Shown in pieces: positions 6,299 through 7,660 of a stretch of 7,660 nt of DNA (its first letter is position 1; each line of letters opens with the position of its first letter). Both the position numbers and the translations under genes were made by a program. The stretch is from the NCBI GenBank assembly GCA_964408435.1, contig CAYOZL010000081.1, positions 1-7,660 of the forward strand, given 5' to 3'. This stretch comes from CAYOZL01 sp964408435 (lineage in GTDB: Bacteria > Bdellovibrionota_C > UBA2361 > SZUA-149 > CAYOZL01). The notes below the pieces were generated by a model that worked only from the letters and a program-made list of their open reading frames with translations, did not search any database and had not been told where the DNA came from.

Positions 6299-6676
6299 AT
6301 GAGAAAATTTCTACATTCTAAAATCCACAGAGCCACAATCACTCAAGCAGACCTTCACTACGAGGGTAGTTTAACCATACCTCCACAACTTATGCAGGCA
6401 GCAAATCTTAAAGACTACGAAGCTATACAAGTCTGGAATGTAACAAGAGGAACAAGACTAGAGACTTACGCTATAACTGGCACAGATGAGAAAACTATCT
6501 GCTCAAACGGAGCAGCAGCTCATCTAATGCATGAAGGCGACATGATTATAATAGCAGCGTTTTGCTTTCTTAATTCCGATGAAATTAATAAGCATAGAGC
6601 AAAGCTAGTCTTTGTTGATGAAAATAATCAAATAAAAGATATCTCTGAAGAGCTTCCTGGGCCTCAGACTAGGTAA
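6299..6676 (+). CDS. panD: Aspartate 1-decarboxylase (PanD)
   Basis: This 125-residue pro-enzyme, of normal family length, decarboxylates L-aspartate to beta-alanine for pantothenate and coenzyme A synthesis in the cytosol. It cleaves itself at Gly23-Ser24 within ADLHYEGSLTI, and the serine becomes the pyruvoyl cofactor. The key residues are all present, shifted by one against E. coli: Lys8 and His10 (SKIHRA), Tyr21, Glu22, Arg53 and Tyr57 (GTRLETYAI), and the NGAAAH motif near 70-75. EAIQVWNVT and GDMIIIAAF are also conserved. The start lacks a Shine-Dalgarno sequence; TATATT (6282-6287) lies 11 bases upstream, so the leader would be very short. No other pan genes are in the window. The gene is divergent from the SseB-family gene and followed by a hairpin. 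Confidence 0.96.
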   Translation: MRKFLHSKIHRATITQADLHYEGSLTIPPQLMQAANLKDYEAIQVWNVTRGTRLETYAITGTDEKTICSNGAAAHLMHEGDMIIIAAFCFLNSDEINKHRAKLVFVDENNQIKDISEELPGPQTR

Positions 6677-6689
6677 TAGCAAAATAGCC

Positions 6690-6717
6690 ATAATTCTCTG
6701 CCAGAGAGTTATTGTTT
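6690..6717 (+). terminator. Probable terminator after panD
   Basis: ATAATTCTCT (6690-6699) and AGAGAGTTAT (6703-6712) form a 10-bp stem with one T-G wobble and a GCC loop, followed by TGTTT. The hairpin lies 13 bp after the panD stop. The T tract is short and interrupted, and the stem has few G-C pairs, so strength is uncertain. Its tail overlaps the -35 box of the tRNA promoter. Confidence 0.5.
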
Positions 6718-6740
6718 AAATCAATTTTTTTTATTATATT
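6712..6740 (+). promoter_or_regulatory. Promoter of tRNA-Asn with G+C-rich discriminator
   Basis: TTGTTT (6712-6717) and TATATT (6735-6740) are separated by exactly 17 bp. CCCGC follows directly at 6741-6745. A G+C-rich discriminator just after the -10 is typical of stable-RNA promoters under stringent control. Transcription would start near 6747, leaving about 12 nt of 5' leader before the mature tRNA. Confidence 0.6.
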
Positions 6741-6758
6741 CCCGCTTCAAACCAACAT

Positions 6759-6834
6759 TCCTCGGTAGCTCAGTTGGTAGAGCAGGTGACTGTTAATCAC
6801 CTTGTCGGCGGTTCGAGCCCGTCCCGAGGAGCCA
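6759..6834 (+). tRNA. tRNA-Asn (anticodon GTT)
   Basis: A complete cloverleaf is visible. The acceptor arms are TCCTCGG (6759-6765) and CCGAGGA (6824-6830), and the D-loop sequence AGCTCAGTTGGTAGAGC is normal. The anticodon stem is GGTGA/TCACC around loop CTGTTAA, which places GTT at 6792-6794 and reads Asn codons AAC and AAU. The T-arm is GGCGG-TTCGAGC-CCGTC with one G-U pair. The discriminator is G (6831) and CCA is encoded at 6832-6834. It stands alone, with its own promoter upstream and a decayed accessory stretch downstream. Confidence 0.98.
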
Positions 6835-6846
6835 TTTTCATTTTAA

Positions 6847-7086
6847 GATCTAGATTTAAGCCACATATATTTTAGTAGAACATCAGCTATTTTTGATAAA
6901 TCAAAAATTCCTATCGGAACCATCTATTTTCTACAAGCAGAAAACGCCTTTCATATCGGCACGATACTATTAATCAGCTTTAGTTTTAATTATTTAATAA
7001 TTGTTCCTATTTGGCTTCTATTAATTACACTACTTCCATATTTTTCTTTGGAGATTCTAGATTCTAGAACGGGGTTACTTTTTTGA
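6847..7086 (+). pseudogene. Start-less membrane protein fragment, possibly UbiA-type prenyltransferase
   Basis: This frame is open for 79 codons between stops at 6844 and 7084-7086 but contains no ATG, GTG or TTG that would give a full protein. The translation has a short polar start (SRTSAIFDKSK), then KIPIGTIYFLQAENAFHIG, then two hydrophobic stretches (about 40-55 and 57-68). The spacing R-T-S-A ... I-P-x-G-x-I-x4-A resembles the part of UbiA/MqnP-type prenyltransferases where 'ARTxAMxFNR' is followed later by 'IPxGxIsxxxA', but the Asp-rich NRxxDxxxDxxNxRT block that normally lies between is missing. A perfect palindrome (6890-6907) sits at that point. The last codons come from the left arm of the 7067-7168 inverted repeat. 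This is an internal remnant at best; the family assignment is tentative and by eye. Confidence 0.28.
6890..6907. repeat. 18-bp A/T palindrome
   Basis: TTTTTGAT (6890-6897) and ATCAAAAA (6900-6907) are perfect inverted arms around AA, 56 bp after the tRNA. The T run lies in the stem rather than after it, so this is not a normal intrinsic terminator. It lies inside the possible prenyltransferase remnant, where a conserved block appears to be missing. Confidence 0.4.
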
Positions 7087-7168
7087 ATTAAAAAAGTATT
7101 GTAATCAATAATTTACAGCTTTAACTAATTAAAGTAATTTCTCAAGTTTGATGAAAGTAACCCCGTTC
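7067..7168. repeat. 102-bp structured inverted-repeat element (REP/MITE-like)
   Basis: GAACGGGGTTACTTT (7067-7081) and AAAGTAACCCCGTTC (7154-7168) are perfect 15-bp inverted arms 72 bp apart. The spacer holds two further hairpins: TATTG-TAAT-CAATA (7097-7110) and CTTTAA-CTAA-TTAAAG (7119-7134). An alternative hairpin pairs ACTTTTTT with AAAAAAGT (7077-7097) and competes with the outer stem. The arms are far richer in G+C than the surroundings. The right arm lies in the reading frame of a transposase remnant. The form fits a REP-like or miniature element mobilised by a Y1/REP-associated transposase, or a recombined transposon end. Confidence 0.6.
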
Positions 7169-7503
7169 CAAGTCAAATATTAGAAAAGCTTAGAGTTAAA
7201 GAAAAAGAATTAGTAGATAAGAGGATAAAAGAAAGAAAAACTTTTTTAGGAGCTAAAAAACTTAAAGAACAAAGACTAGACTTAGAACACGAGCCTAAAA
7301 AATTTGGAAAAAGAATGATTTGCTTATCTAGCAATGCAGAGCTTAGAAAGCATATAATTAATTGGTATAAAGTACTAAGTTCTAGAGCAAAGTATCAGTA
7401 TGAGAAGTTTAAAGAACAAAAAAGTATTAAACTTCCAGCTGGAATGTTTTTTTCAGGAGGTTTGTTATCAGGAAATTTACTTAAATTGCCACTTAGAATT
7501 TAA
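7138..7503 (+). pseudogene. C-terminal remnant of a REP-associated-type (Y1/HUH) transposase
   Basis: This frame is open for 121 codons from just after a stop at 7135 to the TAA at 7501-7503. The first ATG is only at 7315, so no full protein can be made. The visible part resembles the C-terminal region of REP-associated tyrosine transposases. It has a charged helix (ILEKLRVKEKELVDKRIKER), then KTFLGAKKL (the 'FLGv.ril' segment), a basic linker (EPKKFGKRM), and a final helix WYKVLSSRAKYQYEKFKEQK leading to IKLPAGMFF, matching the 'Y...Yr.A...w..G...v.FPaGty' ending of the family. The catalytic Y1 domain with its HUH motif and tyrosine, normally about 150 residues upstream, is absent; an inverted-repeat element occupies that position. 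The family call is by eye from motif order. Confidence 0.5.
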
Positions 7504-7660
7504 ATATTTAAGCCTCTAAAATTCTGCACTTGCGTCTTTTTTTTAATTTTTATTCAAATTAAGAGGTTCTTAACAAGAAAACTAATTTTAATAATCACAA
7601 ATATCTAACTTTTAACTGCAATGAGTAATGTAAATAAGAGTTGCTTGTTTCCTCTAAAAA
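7504..7660. other. Short AT-rich stretch at the window end, no clear gene
   Basis: No RNA gene or terminator of convincing strength is seen. An ATG at 7621 opens a frame (MSNVNKSCLFPLK) that runs off the window end and could begin the next gene. Thirteen codons without a ribosome binding site are too few to call it. Weakly complementary CCTCT (7513-7517) and AGAGG (7562-7566) segments flank a T-rich run. Confidence 0.3.

Noticed and set aside
7053..7066. Tandem GATTCTA GATTCTA as a target-site duplication of the inverted-repeat element
   Set aside because: Both copies lie on the same side of the element and no copy flanks the right arm, so it is not a target-site duplication.
7315..7503. A 62-codon gene starting at the ATG at 7315
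   Set aside because: The same frame is open and coding-like back to 7138, and the ATG lies inside the conserved C-terminal region of a transposase. It is part of a remnant, not a small gene.
7621..7660. Start of a new gene at ATG 7621 (MSNVNKSC...)
   Set aside because: Only 13 codons are visible, with no ribosome binding site or recognisable motif; it cannot be supported within the window.
6835..7660. An integrated element bounded by a tRNA-Asn attachment repeat
   Set aside because: No second copy of the tRNA 3' sequence and no integrase are visible in the window.
1..7660. CRISPR array, toxin-antitoxin pair, retron or riboswitch
   Set aside because: No regularly spaced direct repeats, no small paired toxin-like genes, no reverse transcriptase, and no recognisable riboswitch core were seen in the short intergenic gaps.

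Overview
The window is AT-rich (about one third G+C by eye, not computed) and densely packed bacterial DNA. It looks like a diderm bacterium. A CcmH-like cytochrome c maturation protein, a YacG zinc-finger protein, PanD and a Deltaproteobacteria/Bdellovibrio-style TPR protein next to an ABC-2 exporter all fit a proteobacterial or deep-branching Gram-negative lineage. I cannot name the genus. Most start codons lack a clear Shine-Dalgarno sequence, and several sit just downstream of a -10-like box, so short-leader or leaderless transcripts may be common here.

Layout. (1) 1-102: the Ala/Thr-rich end of an upstream gene, followed by a strong intrinsic terminator. (2) 179-2781, plus strand: a three-gene operon of a membrane-anchored TPR protein, an ABC ATPase and an ABC-2 permease. 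The last two overlap by 4 bp. (3) 4548-2788, minus strand: a likely operon of a CcmH-like protein, YqeY and a long-form serine O-acetyltransferase. It converges on the ABC operon at an 18-bp palindrome that contains both stop codons. (4) 4591-4791, plus strand: yacG, divergent from the CcmH-like gene across a 42-bp gap that carries a good promoter. (5) 6222-4801, minus strand: an SseB-family protein followed by a HEAT-like helical-repeat protein. Their partnership is not one I recognise. (6) 6299-6676, plus strand: panD, divergent from the SseB-family gene, with a hairpin after its stop. (7) 6759-6834: tRNA-Asn(GTT) with encoded CCA and a stable-RNA-type promoter. (8) 6835-7660: a decayed accessory stretch. 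It holds a start-less hydrophobic fragment that may come from a UbiA-type prenyltransferase, a 15-bp perfect inverted repeat around a hairpin-rich spacer, and the C-terminal remnant of a REP-associated-type (Y1/HUH) transposase.

Functional reading. The core genes are housekeeping: cysteine biosynthesis (serine acetyltransferase), pantothenate/CoA biosynthesis (PanD), gyrase protection (YacG), a tRNA-amidotransferase-like domain (YqeY) and cytochrome c maturation (CcmH-like). The parts most worth a second look are the structured inverted-repeat element and transposase remnant after the tRNA gene, the SseB/HEAT gene pair, and the isolated CcmH-like protein with a C-X7-C motif. I found no convincing evidence of a complete new defence, toxin or CRISPR system.
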